Positions 53,461 through 63,587 of a DNA stretch of 64,000 nt are shown piece after piece. Origin of the DNA: Rhabdophis nuchalis (taxonomy: Eukaryota; Chordata; Lepidosauria; Squamata; Natricidae). The stretch lies in contig CM077645.1 in the NCBI GenBank assembly GCA_039707465.1, positions 63,764,850 through 63,828,849 on the forward strand, read 5' to 3'. The stretch's first letter is position 1; each line of letters starts with the position of its first letter. The notes under the pieces were generated by a model, which searched no databases, had not been told where the DNA came from, and was given only the letters and a program-made list of their open reading frames with translations. The translations under genes were made by a program, and so were the position numbers.

Positions 53461-54674
53461 AAGTGTAGAAAGCTCTGCTCTAGGATCTTTTTTTTAAACT
53501 AGCTCTTTTATGTTGTTTCTACTGCATATCTTGTGGTTTTAATTGGTTGAACCACTCTTACTGCATGAAATTATATTTTTGTAAGCCGAGTAGAAGCAAA
53601 TTGAAACAGGGCAACATATGTTAAAAATAACTAAGTTTATTTTGCCGCAAGACCTGCTTGTCTTAATTAAATATTTCTTTCTTTGTCCAAGATGTGTGTA
53701 TTGGGGGGGAAGGGATTATTTTATTTTATTTTATTTTATTTTTTGGTGGGAAAAAAAGGGAAGGAGGGGAAACAGCCATCCTTCTTCTCAATTATTATCC
53801 CTCCTTTCACATTAGCAGCCTCCTGTGGCTAATATTCATTTCCAAAAATCTGTTGAAGAGCTGCAAGAGGGGCATGTGGGCCCTTGAGCTAATTCACACT
53901 TTAAAAAAAGAAAAGAAATCAGAAACATTTGGATATTCCTTAGTATCTTAGTTAAAGCTTTTGGCTAAGTGAAGACTTGCTGATTAGATCACTTAGGTGT
54001 CTGCACCGTTAATCATGTCCCCACATTTGCCTATAGGCTACTACTAAGTGACATCTGAGCTAGACACCATTAATTAACATGGTGCTGAAACACACTATAC
54101 TTCGCAGATGTATTCAGTTTTCGGCAGCCTTTTATTGTCCTTCCTCCCAGTCTTCCCTAATGTCTTTCTGTAAGTCTAGCGTTGTTCTTCTTTTTGTTAT
54201 TGCTTTGAACATCAGACAGTTGTTCCTGGAATAAAATAACCAGATTTACACACTCCTCTATGATTTCCTTAACGTTGCTTTACCAAATCAGTCGCAAGAG
54301 GCTGGGTTTGTAGGATGTACTAAGCTAAAAATAGTTTGTAAGTATAAAGATTTAAAGTTTATTAAGCAAACCAAACCAGTTAGGTAATAAGTTGTGTGAA
54401 GTAGGGAAGTCAGTATAAATCATCACCAGTTGAGTTGAGATAAAGTTGGTTTACAATTAAATGTGATGTGTAAACCCAGGAAATAAGATTAGGTCCCTTA
54501 ATCATAGTTAGCATCTTATGCAAACATAGTATTTGGATGGTAAAATCCCAGATTAGAAAAACCTATTTGTTTTAAAGATTTATATTATATAGATTTATGG
54601 TTTTATGCCACCTTGAATTGCTTAAGATGGGCAGCCATAGATGTCTTTTAAACAAATAAATAAAATAGCATTGA
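53461..54674. other. Mostly no recognised feature
   Basis: Contains a (TTTTA)n run at 53719-53744 and a LINE-like tail at 54595-54660 (TTTATGCCACCTTGAATTGC, then AAACAAATAAATAAAA). Otherwise unassigned. Confidence 0.45.
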
Positions 54675-54682
54675 GTTTAAAT

Positions 54683-54808
54683 CAGTGTTCCCTCAACTTC
54701 AGCAATTTAAAAATATATGAACTTCAACTTCCAGAATTCCACAGCCAGCCAGGGAATTTTGGGAGTTAGACTCTACACATCTTAAGGTTGCTGAGGTTGA
54801 AAACCCTG
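54683..54808. mobile_element. Old palindromic hAT MITE
   Basis: CAGTGTTCCCTCAACTTCAG and GCTGAGGTTGAAAACCCTG are worn inverted ends; the arms contain ACTTCCAGAATTCC and GGGAATTTTGGGAGTT. Flanks GTTTAAAT and GTTAAAAA match at 6 of 8. It is related to the palindromes at 5946, 57440 and 58018 but more decayed. Confidence 0.65.
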
Positions 54809-55665
54809 GTTAAAAACATGTTTTCTGCCTAACTATTCAAAGTTTAATTCCTTCTAAGCATTCTTATCCTTTTATCTCATCCCATGGGGGACAAGGCAAT
54901 CTAGAGGTGAACAGTTTTATTACAGAACCATAAAACTCTGCAAATATTTATCAAAGGACCAGAAAATTAGGTTTAATAGTTTCAGACTGTGAATCCTTGG
55001 CTATACAAATGCAAATGAACTCTAGCCTAGTCTAAAATGTCAGAGATGAACATAAGATAGGAGCATATGGAAAAGGCAACCTTTTGTTAATTTGATCACA
55101 TGAATCAGGCAAAATGTCTGACTCGATAAACTTTGCCAGAAGACTACAGTGAATACATTCATTTTATATGAATCAATCCAGAAAAAGGTCATGGCTCTTG
55201 AGGAATTTGAGGAAACATAAAAGACCAAAAATACAGGGCTTCTCGTGTAAAAATCGCATTGGCCAAAAAATATTGATTCATTCCTATGCCGTCTAAATGG
55301 CTCACAGCTCTCTCAAGAAAACTTGCACTAAAACTTGATTATAGTCATTATGAATCTATATAAGCGCAGGGTTACAAAATCAAAACAGCAAAAAAATAAA
55401 TGTCATTCAAAATGAAAATATATAGTACAATTTTAATTTAAAATGATGTAGATTAGCATATAGGTATAAGTATAACCTTTATTGTCGTACTTGTTTACAA
55501 CCAAATTGGTTGTAATATAGCATTATTTTTTTAAATTGTGCAGTTTTGGTATGCACAGAATTCTGTCTTACAAACACCATTAAAATCCAGGTTTTGCCAT
55601 TATTGGTTTGGTGATTTGCTTTGTCATTAAATAAGTCTGTCAAAATAGCTTTAATTTCTTCGTTT
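54809..55665. other. No recognised feature
   Basis: AT-rich unassigned sequence. Confidence 0.45.
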
Positions 55666-55880
55666 GCTTGTTTGCATCCTGCCTTTATTATTTTTTACAA
55701 ATAAGGCAGCGAACATATCCAACACTTCTTCCTCCTGTATTTCCCAAACAATCACCCTGTGAGGTGGGTGGGGCTGAGAGAGTGTGACTAGCCCAAAGTC
55801 ACTAGCTAACTTTCATGGTTCAGGTGGGATTTGAATTCAAGCCTGGTGTCCTAACTACTACACCAAACTGGTTCTCCCAT
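55666..55880 (-). mobile_element. Sauria-type tRNA-derived SINE
   Basis: The minus strand starts CCAGTTTGGTGTAGTGGTTA (A-box region of a tRNA-like head) and continues TTGAATTCAAATCCCACCT (B-box region). It then reads GACTTTGGGCTAGTCACAC and CCCACCCACCTCACAGGGTG, ending AAAAATAATAAAGGCAGG. This order is that of the Sauria SINE of squamates, which is mobilised by BovB-type LINEs. Transcribed by RNA polymerase III when intact. Confidence 0.85.
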
Positions 55881-55924
55881 TCTCTCATTTAGATTTTGTG
55901 GCAATATACAATAAACAATTAATA

Positions 55925-57003
55925 CAGGCAGTCCTTGAGTTACTATTGCAATTGAGTCCTGCAATTAAGGGTTATTAAGTCATAAAGTGGATCACCATAT
56001 AACCAGCCCTGATTTTATAACTTTTGGGGATGTGTTTGTTAAGCAAATGCAATGTCGTAAAGTGAATATGATGATTGTTAAGTGAACTTTGCAATCATTA
56101 AGCAAATCCATTGTTCACTATGGGGCAATTTTTGAAAGAAAAATGAGTTTCTGGCAAAACCATTTTAAATTTCTAGGCTGCATAAACAGAGGGATAGAAT
56201 CAAGATTCCATGAAATGTTAATACCACTTTATAATGTCTTGGTAAGGTCACACTTGGAATACTGCATTCAGTTTTGGTTGCCACGATATAAAAAAGATGT
56301 GGAGGCTCTAGAAAGAGTGCAGAGAAGAGCAACCAAGATGATTAGGGGACTGGAGGCTAAAACATATGAAGAACGGTTGCAGGAACTGGGTGTGTCTAGT
56401 TTAATGAAAAGAAGGACTAGGGGAGACATGATAGCAGTGTTCCAATGTCTCAGGAGCTGCCAGAAAGAAGAGCGAGTCAAACTATTCTCCAAAGCACCTG
56501 AGGGCAGAACAAGAAGCAATGGGTGGAAACTAATCAAGGAGAGAAGCAACTTAGAACTGAGGAGAAATTTCCTGACAGTTAGAACAATTAATCAGTGGAA
56601 CAGCTTGCCACCAGAAGTTGTGAATGCCCCAACACTGCAAGTCTTTAAGAAGATGTTGGATGAGCATTTCACTGAAGTGGTGTAGGGTTTCCTGCCTAGG
56701 CAGGGGGTTGGACTAGAAAACCTCCAAGGTCCCTTCCAACTCTGTTATTCTATTCTATTCTATTCTATTCTATTCTATTCTATTCTATTCTATTCTATTC
56801 TATTCTAAATTGCAACTACGTGACCAGAGGGTGCTGCAAATAGCCATGAAGCTTTGTAAACAGCTGCAAACGTCCCAGGCAGAGGGCGATATTGGAACTT
56901 TGAAACCAGATCATAAGCAGCTTTGTTTGGGTGGTGGGGGAGGAGGGATCCATTATAATTTTCAAGATCACTAAGTGACCATTTATAAGTCAAGGACTAC
57001 TTT
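55925..57003. mobile_element. Tc1/mariner-type MITE split by a CR1
   Basis: The left half 55925-56159 starts CAGGCAGTCCTTGAGTTACT after TA. The right half 56812-57003 resumes with GCAACTACGTGACCAGAGGG and ends ATTTATAAGTCAAGGACTAC. The CR1 between is younger. Confidence 0.78.
56160..56808 (+). pseudogene. CR1 LINE 3' part with open RT C-terminus and (TATTC)n tail
   Basis: The plus frame to 56685 is open for 198 codons. It reads LVRSHLEYCIQFWLPRYKKD, RVQRRATKMIRGLE, SLMKRRTRGDMIAVFQCLRS, NLELRRNFLTVRTINQWNSL and PPEVVNAPTLQVFKKMLDEH, which is the end of the CR1 reverse transcriptase. The 3' UTR is followed by about 12 TATTC units (56747-56808). It is 5'-truncated, so it encodes no complete enzyme. 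It is the best-preserved CR1 of this family here and a useful reference for the fragments at 697, 20152, 45063 and 63588. Confidence 0.9.
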
Positions 57004-57033
57004 AAAAGCAAGAAAGATCTCAAGCTTATAAAT

Positions 57034-57259
57034 CAGGGGTAGTCAACCTTTTTATACCTACCGCCCACTTTTGTATCTCTGTTAGTAGTAAAATTTTCTA
57101 GTCGCCCACTGGTTCCACAGCAATGGTGATTTATAAAGTAGGGAAGTCAATTAAAATAAAAAAAGGAAAGTGCTTCAGTATCGGACAAAACCCCTACCGC
57201 CCACCATGAAAGCTGGAACGCCCACTAGTGGGCGGTAGGGACCAGGTTGACTACCACTG
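57034..57259. mobile_element. hAT MITE, 'GGTAGTCAACC' family, reverse copy
   Basis: CAGGGGTAGTCAACCTTTTT at the left and ACCAGGTTGACTACCACTG at the right. It is the inverse of 47329-47553. Flanks TTATAAAT and TTGTAAAA match at 6 of 8. Confidence 0.85.
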
Positions 57260-57439
57260 TTGTAAAAAAAAGGGAGACAAAGACTGAAGTGGGGAGGAAT
57301 AAAGCAAATAAGAGTTAGTCATGGTGATGGGATCCTACTTGTGTGGTTTTTATTTATTTATTTGGTGGTAGGAACAAATTATCTATCTACTATCTGTAAC
57401 AGTGGCCCAACATAGTGGACACAGCCCTTTCTCATAAGG

Positions 57440-57546
57440 CAGGGGTGGGCAACCTTTGCAACTTTAAGTCTGAAGGACTTTGCTGGCTGGAGAAGTCTGG
57501 AGCTGAAGTCCTTCAGACTTAAAGTTGCAAAGGTTGCCCACCCCTG
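57440..57546. mobile_element. Palindromic hAT MITE with perfect TSD
   Basis: CAGGGGTGGGCAACCTTTGC and GCAAAGGTTGCCCACCCCTG are perfect inverted ends on a 107-bp element. TCATAAGG is duplicated exactly at 57432-57439 and 57547-57554. The arms pair nearly to the centre. Confidence 0.92.
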
Positions 57547-57639
57547 TCATAAGGCTACAGTATTGATCAGGGTTACCAGATGTCCCTGATAAAGTTAAGT
57601 TGGCTCCAGAATTAGTTTTCTGTATATGTTTGCTGCCAC

Positions 57640-57860
57640 CTAGTGATGATTCTTTTTTCCCCTGTCAGTCTTGATTCCTGACAACATGCCTTCAGCTTTT
57701 TTGCCAAGATTTCAGAATTGGTTTGCCATTGCTTCCTTCCTAGGGCTGAGACAAAACGTCTGGCCCAAGAGCTCTCAGACTAAGGCAGAACTGGAACTCA
57801 CAGTCTCCCAGTTCCAGCCTGGTACCTTAAGCATCACGCCAAATTGACTCTTTCATTTAG
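57640..57860 (-). mobile_element. tRNA-derived SINE, second family member
   Basis: The plus strand reads TTGGTTTGCCATTGCTTCCT, GGGCTGAGACAAAACGTCTG, GAACTCACAGTCTCCCAGTT and CCTTAAGCATCACGCCAAAT. This is the antisense of a squamate tRNA-headed SINE. A CTCF-like word (minus-strand TCACTAGGTGGCAG) lies just before it at 57633-57646. Confidence 0.65.
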
Positions 57861-58017
57861 ATTTTGTGAAAATAAAAGCAGGGTGTGAAGGGGGAGAGTG
57901 AGCTCTGCGTTATCTGTAAAAAGGAGCTGCAACACTTACAAATTAGCATATGAAAAATGGTACTTTTTAATCTGCTGAAGGAAGGCTGATCACCATCATA
58001 GCAATGCCACTATTGGT

Positions 58018-58155
58018 CAGGGGTCTGCAAAGTCGGCTCTTTTAAGACTGGTGGACTTCAACTCCCAGAGTTCCCCAGCCAGCATAGCTGAACTCCCAGG
58101 AATTCTGGGAGTTGAAGTCCACCAGTCTTAAAAGAGCCGACTTTGCAGACCCCTG
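58018..58155. mobile_element. Palindromic hAT MITE
   Basis: CAGGGGTCTGCAAAGTCGGC and GCCGACTTTGCAGACCCCTG are perfect inverted ends; the arms (CTTTTAAGACTGGTGGACTT and its complement) pair along almost the whole element. The flanking 8-mers do not match, so the target duplication has been lost. Confidence 0.85.
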
Positions 58156-58164
58156 GCTCTAAGA

Positions 58165-58297
58165 CAAGGGTGTTAAACTCAGGGCGTCATGGCGGTCTCA
58201 CGTGACGTATTGGGACTTCCCCCCCTTGCTAAACTGGGTGTGGGGGTGGCCAGTGTGTGACACATCCGGCCCGTGGGTCAGGAATTTGACGGCCCTG
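58165..58297. mobile_element. hAT MITE, 'GTGTCAAACTC' family
   Basis: CAAGGGTGTTAAACTCAGGG at the left, GGAATTTGACGGCCCTG at the right. Flanks CTCTAAGA (58157-58164) and GTCTAAGA (58298-58305) match at 7 of 8. It inserted nine bases from the previous palindrome. Confidence 0.8.
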
Positions 58298-58518
58298 GTC
58301 TAAGATGATGGGAAATATAATCTAAACACATCAGGAAGGGAGGGGTATCAGCTTGACAGGGGCGTGTATTTGGATTGTCCTGCTCCTTCTTTAACAGTAA
58401 GGTGTGTTGGTCAATTGTATTAAGATGGGCACTGAGGAATACCTACCAAAGAACAATGGGACTCTACCCATGCTGGGATTTCGGTGTTCTTAACCATGCA
58501 TTGAATTGGGTGATGTAG

Positions 58519-58870
58519 AAACATAGAATCATAAGCTTGGAAAAGACTTGGAGGTCTTCTTGTCTAACCCACTGCCCAAGACAGGAGTCCTAATACCATA
58601 TTGGACAAATGGCTGTCCAACACTATGTCGAAAACTTCCAAGTTATGGGGCACCCACAACTTTGGAAGGCAAGCTGCTCTACTGCTCAATAATTTTCATT
58701 GTCAGAAAATGTCTCATTTCAAGCCAGCTCTTCTTCTGATGGTTTTTGTCCTATCTTCAGGTGCTATGCAGAATAATACCCCCTTCCCTGTGGCAGCCCT
58801 TCAGGTATAGCAGGAAGACTGTTACTATGTCTCTTCCTAGTCTTCTCTTTATTAAACTAAACATACCTAG
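58519..58870 (-). mobile_element. CR1 LINE 3' fragment
   Basis: Antisense CR1 text: TAGAATCATAAGCTTGGAAA, CAAATGGCTGTCCAACACTA, ATTTTCATTGTCAGAAAATG, CTATCTTCAGGTGCTATGCA. Frames are broken. Confidence 0.7.
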
Positions 58871-59217
58871 TTTGCTAATTTAAATATACCTAGTTTGTTA
58901 GGACAAATATACCTAGTTCATACATTTGACTGAAAAGAAGCAAGAATGCATAGGATAATAAATACGGTGTTTCTATGCCTAATATGTAAGTTTTGTAATT
59001 GTGTTACAATTTCTATGCATAATATGTAAGTCTTGTAATTATGTTAAAGCAACAAGCGTTTCATGCCAAGATGAGCAGTCATAGATAAAATGTTATGTAT
59101 CATCATCCTCATCCTCGGAACTGCCTATATACTCTGATATACCTTAATAGTTCTTTGGTTAGGACTTTAATTGTTACGTTTTTACCAGTCCCAGACTGAA
59201 TTGAATTGAAGATTAAT
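58871..59217. other. No recognised feature
   Basis: AT-rich sequence immediately left of the L1. TACCTAGTTTGTTA-like words recur around 58862-58920. Confidence 0.4.
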
Positions 59218-59232
59218 AAGAATAGTAACAAT

Positions 59233-61368
59233 ACTATAGTATTACTAGATATTTTTAAAGCCTTTGATTCTGTACAATGGGAAACTATTAAAGTAATTAT
59301 TGAGGCATTAGGTTTTGGTAATAGATTTATACATGTTATTTCGAAATTGTATCAAAAAAGTAGTGCAAGAGTGAAGGTGAATGGAATAATGATGGAAGAG
59401 ATCAAATTGGAAGCAGGTACGAGACAAGGATGTCCCTTGTCTCCAATATTATTTTTATTGGTTATGGAAGTATTGACTAAAATGATAGAAAAAGATGAAG
59501 AATTGGAAGGGTATAAGGGATATAAGATAAATTTGTACGCGGATGATACCTTGATTATTTTGAAAGATATAGAGAAAGATTTGAAGAAGATAAATAAACA
59601 TTTGAAAGAATTTGAGGAAATGACAGGTCTGAAAGTAAATTGGTCAAAATCTGAATTATTAATGGATAAAAATGGTAAGGAGTGGGAGAATATGCAAGAA
59701 CAATTTGGGATAAGAATTAAAAATACATTGAAATATTTGGGAATAACACTTTCACTTAAAGTTAGGGAATTGAAAAAACTTAATTATGATGTGATGCTGA
59801 ATGAAGTAGAGAAGATAGATAAATATAAAAAGATAAAGTTGTCTTGGTTTGGTAGAATTGCAATGTGTAAGATGATGTTGTTACCAAAGTTTAATTTTTT
59901 ATTTGAGATGTTACCATTAAATTTGACAGAGAAAGATATGGAAGGATATCAGAAGAAATTGGATAAATTTTGTAATGGTGGAAAAAGACCTAGATTATTG
60001 AAGAAAATGTGGTATCAAAATCAAAAGGAAGGTGGATTGGGAATTCCCAATCTACTTAATTATCATCGGGCCTATGGTATTCGAACTGTGGTAAAAATAC
60101 TCAAAGGCGGAGATGGTCATTGGGGAGATTTAGAGTTAAAAGATATTAAGAGATTTGGCCCTACATGGTTTTTAGATAAAGCAAAATCAAAAAAGGTAAT
60201 TAACAGCTATTGGTTAAAGGGATTGAGTAAAATTTGGAATAAATTTGTTAAAATTTTAATTCCGGATATAACCTTTTTGGGGAAGACAATTGAAAATTGG
60301 CCGATCAAAACCAATATAAGTCGTGATAAAGTAATTGAAGATGAAAACATAGAAATTATAATAGATTGGTTAAAAGCTTTAGGAAATGAAAGTAGAAAAA
60401 AAGAAATAATTGAAAAATTGGGGTTAAATTGGTTTGAAAAAATACAGATAGAAAAATGGACTATGAAAGTAAGGGGAAAATGTAAGATAAGTAGAAATAA
60501 AACTGAATTTGAAAACCTAGTATCTCAAATTATCAAAGACGAAATTGGGTTAAAGGGACTCGTTAGTAAGATATATAAGATTATAAATTTTGATGGAAAA
60601 CCACAAATGGCAATGAAGATGAATTGGGAGGAAGAACTCAAGATTAAAATATTAGATTTGGATTGGAATGTGAATTGGAAGAGTCGAATTATGAGGATTT
60701 TATCTATAAGGATTAAAGAGCATAATTTTAAGGTTGTTTGGAAATGGTATTTGACTCCATTAAGATTATCATTGATGGATAAAAAATCAGTAATAAATGT
60801 TGGAGATGTAATACGGAATTGGGAACTTATGAACATATGTGGTATAAATGTGATAAAGTTAAAAAGTTTTGGCAACAATTGGAGAAAACGATATTTGAAA
60901 TGATGAAGAAAAGAATAATATTGGGATCAGAAACTATATTACTGTTGTTAATTAAGGAATCAGAATTAACAAAATATGAGAAAGAATTGATTAGAATTAT
61001 GATTATAATGGGTAGAATTATAATAGCTAGATATTGGAAATTAGAAGTGAATTTTAAAATAGAAGAGTGGTACTGTGAAATGTGGAAATTAGCTTTAAAT
61101 GATAAAATGACATGCGATATTAAATTTAGAGAGGGTGTTTATAAAAGAGACATTTTCTGGAAAACTTGGGAGCTATTTGTGGACTATGCGCTTGGAAATT
61201 TGGATGCTTCGATACCTGTCCCCAGAGAACGCGGATTTTGGAGATCGTGAAGATATATCCGAAGAACCAAATCTTCCTTTCTCATGTATAGCACAGGGTG
61301 AAATATTGTACTGTATTGTATATGTAATTTCTGTTGTAGCGTTTAAAAAAATAAAAAAAAATAAAAAA
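59233..61368 (+). pseudogene. L1-clade LINE, 5'-truncated, one frameshift
   Basis: AAGAATAGTAACAAT is duplicated exactly at 59218-59232 and 61369-61383, bracketing the insert, which ends in an A-rich tail. The first frame (to 60903) begins at the reverse transcriptase: LLDIFKAFDSVQWETI, GTRQGCPLSPILFLLVMEVL and NLYADDTLIILKD (YADD at about 59535-59546), then KYLGITLS. Upstream endonuclease and ORF1 are missing. Near 60779-60797 the frame slips. The other frame continues through CWRCNTELGTYEHMWYKC (the Cys-rich C-terminal motif of L1 ORF2) to a stop at 61250. Tail cysteines are intact, so the shift is probably a single indel by the A6 run at about 60780. It cannot replicate itself. Confidence 0.92.
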
Positions 61369-61404
61369 AAGAATAGTAACAATAACAATAGCAACAATAA
61401 TGCC

Positions 61405-61482
61405 AAATAAACTATTCTATTCTATTCTATTCTATTCTATTCTATTCTATTCTATTCTATTCTATTCTATTCTATTCTATTA
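61405..61482. repeat. (TATTC)n microsatellite
   Basis: About 14 units following CCAAATAAACTATTC, the typical end of a Rex1/CR1-type LINE (compare 20058-20092). It belongs to the sequence the L1 inserted into. Confidence 0.9.
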
Positions 61483-61896
61483 TTATATTGATATCATTTG
61501 AATAAAGATCAATTAAAACATGCTGTTAAATGCACACATGCATTAAATGTGTCTGGGTTTTTAAAAAAAATGCGCAAGACTTAGAAAATCAAAATTAAAA
61601 TATTGTCCCTGTGAACAAATTAAAATTAAATTAACTGCTTACATCTGGTCTATTGATGGACACTGATGCATAAGCATTTGTTTGTGCCATATTGCTCTGT
61701 CCTTTGAAATAAATGTTGCAACCCATTGACCCACCAGAAACTGCAAGGCAGTTGAGGTCAAATACATTATGTTTTCTAAATAATACTTCCTCCGTTCTTT
61801 ATCAGGAAACAGTATTTATAGGAAACCTTTGTCATGTATTCCTTATGCTCTAGTTCATTATTAATTACAAATCATAATAGCCTTTCGGTGTTGTTA
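61483..61896. other. No recognised feature
   Basis: AT-rich unassigned sequence. Confidence 0.45.
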
Positions 61897-62309
61897 CAGG
61901 TAACCTTCAAGTTATGACCACAATTGGGATGGGAAACTCAGTTGCTAAGTGACATTGTCGTAAAGCAAAATATCAGGCAACCACATTGCTTAGGGAAGGC
62001 AATTCCAGAAATCCTGGTTGCCCCTGTAAACGTGGACAACGTGGGTCCTTAAGCCAAGACTTCATGGGATAACAACGTCTGACTTTCTACTGGGTTCCCT
62101 GTTGACTTTGCTTGTGGGACGTTGGTAGGGAAGGTCAGAAACGGTGACCATGACCGTGACCCCTTGTGAGATCAAGCCAGGTGCTGAGAATCCAGATCAT
62201 GATCCCATGAACACGAGGATGGTGTGGTGGCCAGAACGCCAAGTGCATTATAAGTCCCTTTGAATAGTCACTAAACAAATGGTCTTAACCAGAGGACTAG
62301 TTGTGTGTA
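61897..62309. mobile_element. Tc1/mariner-type MITE
   Basis: CAGGTAACCTTCAAGTTATG after TA at the left; ACCAGAGGACTAGTTGTG near the right. Family blocks TTGACTTTGCTTGTGGGA and ACGGTGACCATGACC lie inside. Confidence 0.72.
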
Positions 62310-62820
62310 CCTCTTCTCCACCCGGTAAGATAAGACTACAACATACTTCCTTCTTTACATCTTCTACTTTCTCTGACTCTTTGTCCACATGCTTTCATCC
62401 CCTCTTCCTCCTTTCCTCTTGTTTCCTCTTTTCTTCCTATTAAAAAGTCTGTGTTTTTTCAATGGGGTTAAACATTATATCCGGTAATCTTTTTGTTGAA
62501 GCAATAGATAATTACATTTCCAATTCACTATCGTAGTAATGACAGATGAATTCTAATTTTCATTTAAATACTTTACATTGGAAAATGCCCTGCAACTAAT
62601 CTCCAAAGCATAAGCTTTTTCAAAAGGGAGAATATTACTGGGGGACAAAGTCTTGCTAAATCTAACCCAATAGTTCTTTGTACAAAGTACAGTAGTCACT
62701 TCCATTTTCTGCCACAAGGAGGCGATACAGATCCATTTGTCTGCCAATTTTGCAACCAAGCTAGAAAAGGGGTGGGGGGGAGGGATAGAAATGAGTCTTG
62801 TAAGGCTTCTTTATTACTAA
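62310..62820. other. No recognised feature
   Basis: Unassigned sequence. A CTCF-like word CCACAAGGAGGCG lies at 62712-62724. Confidence 0.4.
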
Positions 62821-62928
62821 CTAGCTATAACCGGTCACGCGTTGCTGTGGCCCAGTCTAGTTAAATGGCCAACCAATCTGTGTGTAGATCTACACCTGCA
62901 CACATCCACACAACCACCATATAACCCC

Positions 62929-63585
62929 CAACCTACCTACCTACTGTATTTCTCCCTCTCTAACTATCCCTCTACCTACCTACCTACTCTATTTCTTCCT
63001 TTCTCCCTCTATCTACCGACCTACCTACTGTATTTCCCCCTCTCTATCCCTCTACCTACCTACCTACCTACTATATTTCTCCCTCTCTCTCTATTCCTCT
63101 ACCTACCTACCTACTGTATTTCTCGCTATCTATCTATACACCTACCTACCTACCTACTTACCTACTTACCTACCTACCTACCTACCTACCTACCTACCTA
63201 CCTACCTACGGTATTTCTCCCTCTCTGTCTATCCCTCTACTTACCTACCTACTGTATTTCTTGCTTTCTCCCTCTACCTACCTACCTACCTACCTACCTA
63301 CCTACCTACTGTATTTCTCCCTCTCTATCTATCCCCCTATCTACCTACCTGCCTACCTACTGTATTTCTCCCTATCTATCCCCCCTACCTACCTACCTAC
63401 TGTATTTCTATCTATCCACCTACCTACCTACCTACTATATTTCTTCCTTTCTCCACCTACCTACCTACCTACCTACCTACCTACCTACCTACCTACCTAC
63501 CGTGTTTCTCCCTAGTTATCTATTCACCTACCTACATACCTACCTTATTTCTCCCTCTCTATCTATCCCTCTATCTACCTCCCTA
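62929..63585. repeat. CTAC-rich minisatellite inside Helitron copy 2
   Basis: It has the same structure as 392-694 but about 650 bp long, with CTAC runs of up to about 14 units near 63139-63208. The Tyr-Leu-Pro-Thr frame across it is an artefact. Confidence 0.9.
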
Positions 63586-63587
63586 CT

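Noticed and set aside
58018..58155. Strong stem-loop considered as a terminator or structured ncRNA
   Set aside because: Termini, relatives at 5946 and 57440 and family arms identify it as a palindromic MITE.
58018..58163. An 8-bp TSD for this palindrome
   Set aside because: CTATTGGT and GCTCTAAG do not match, so no duplication is claimed.
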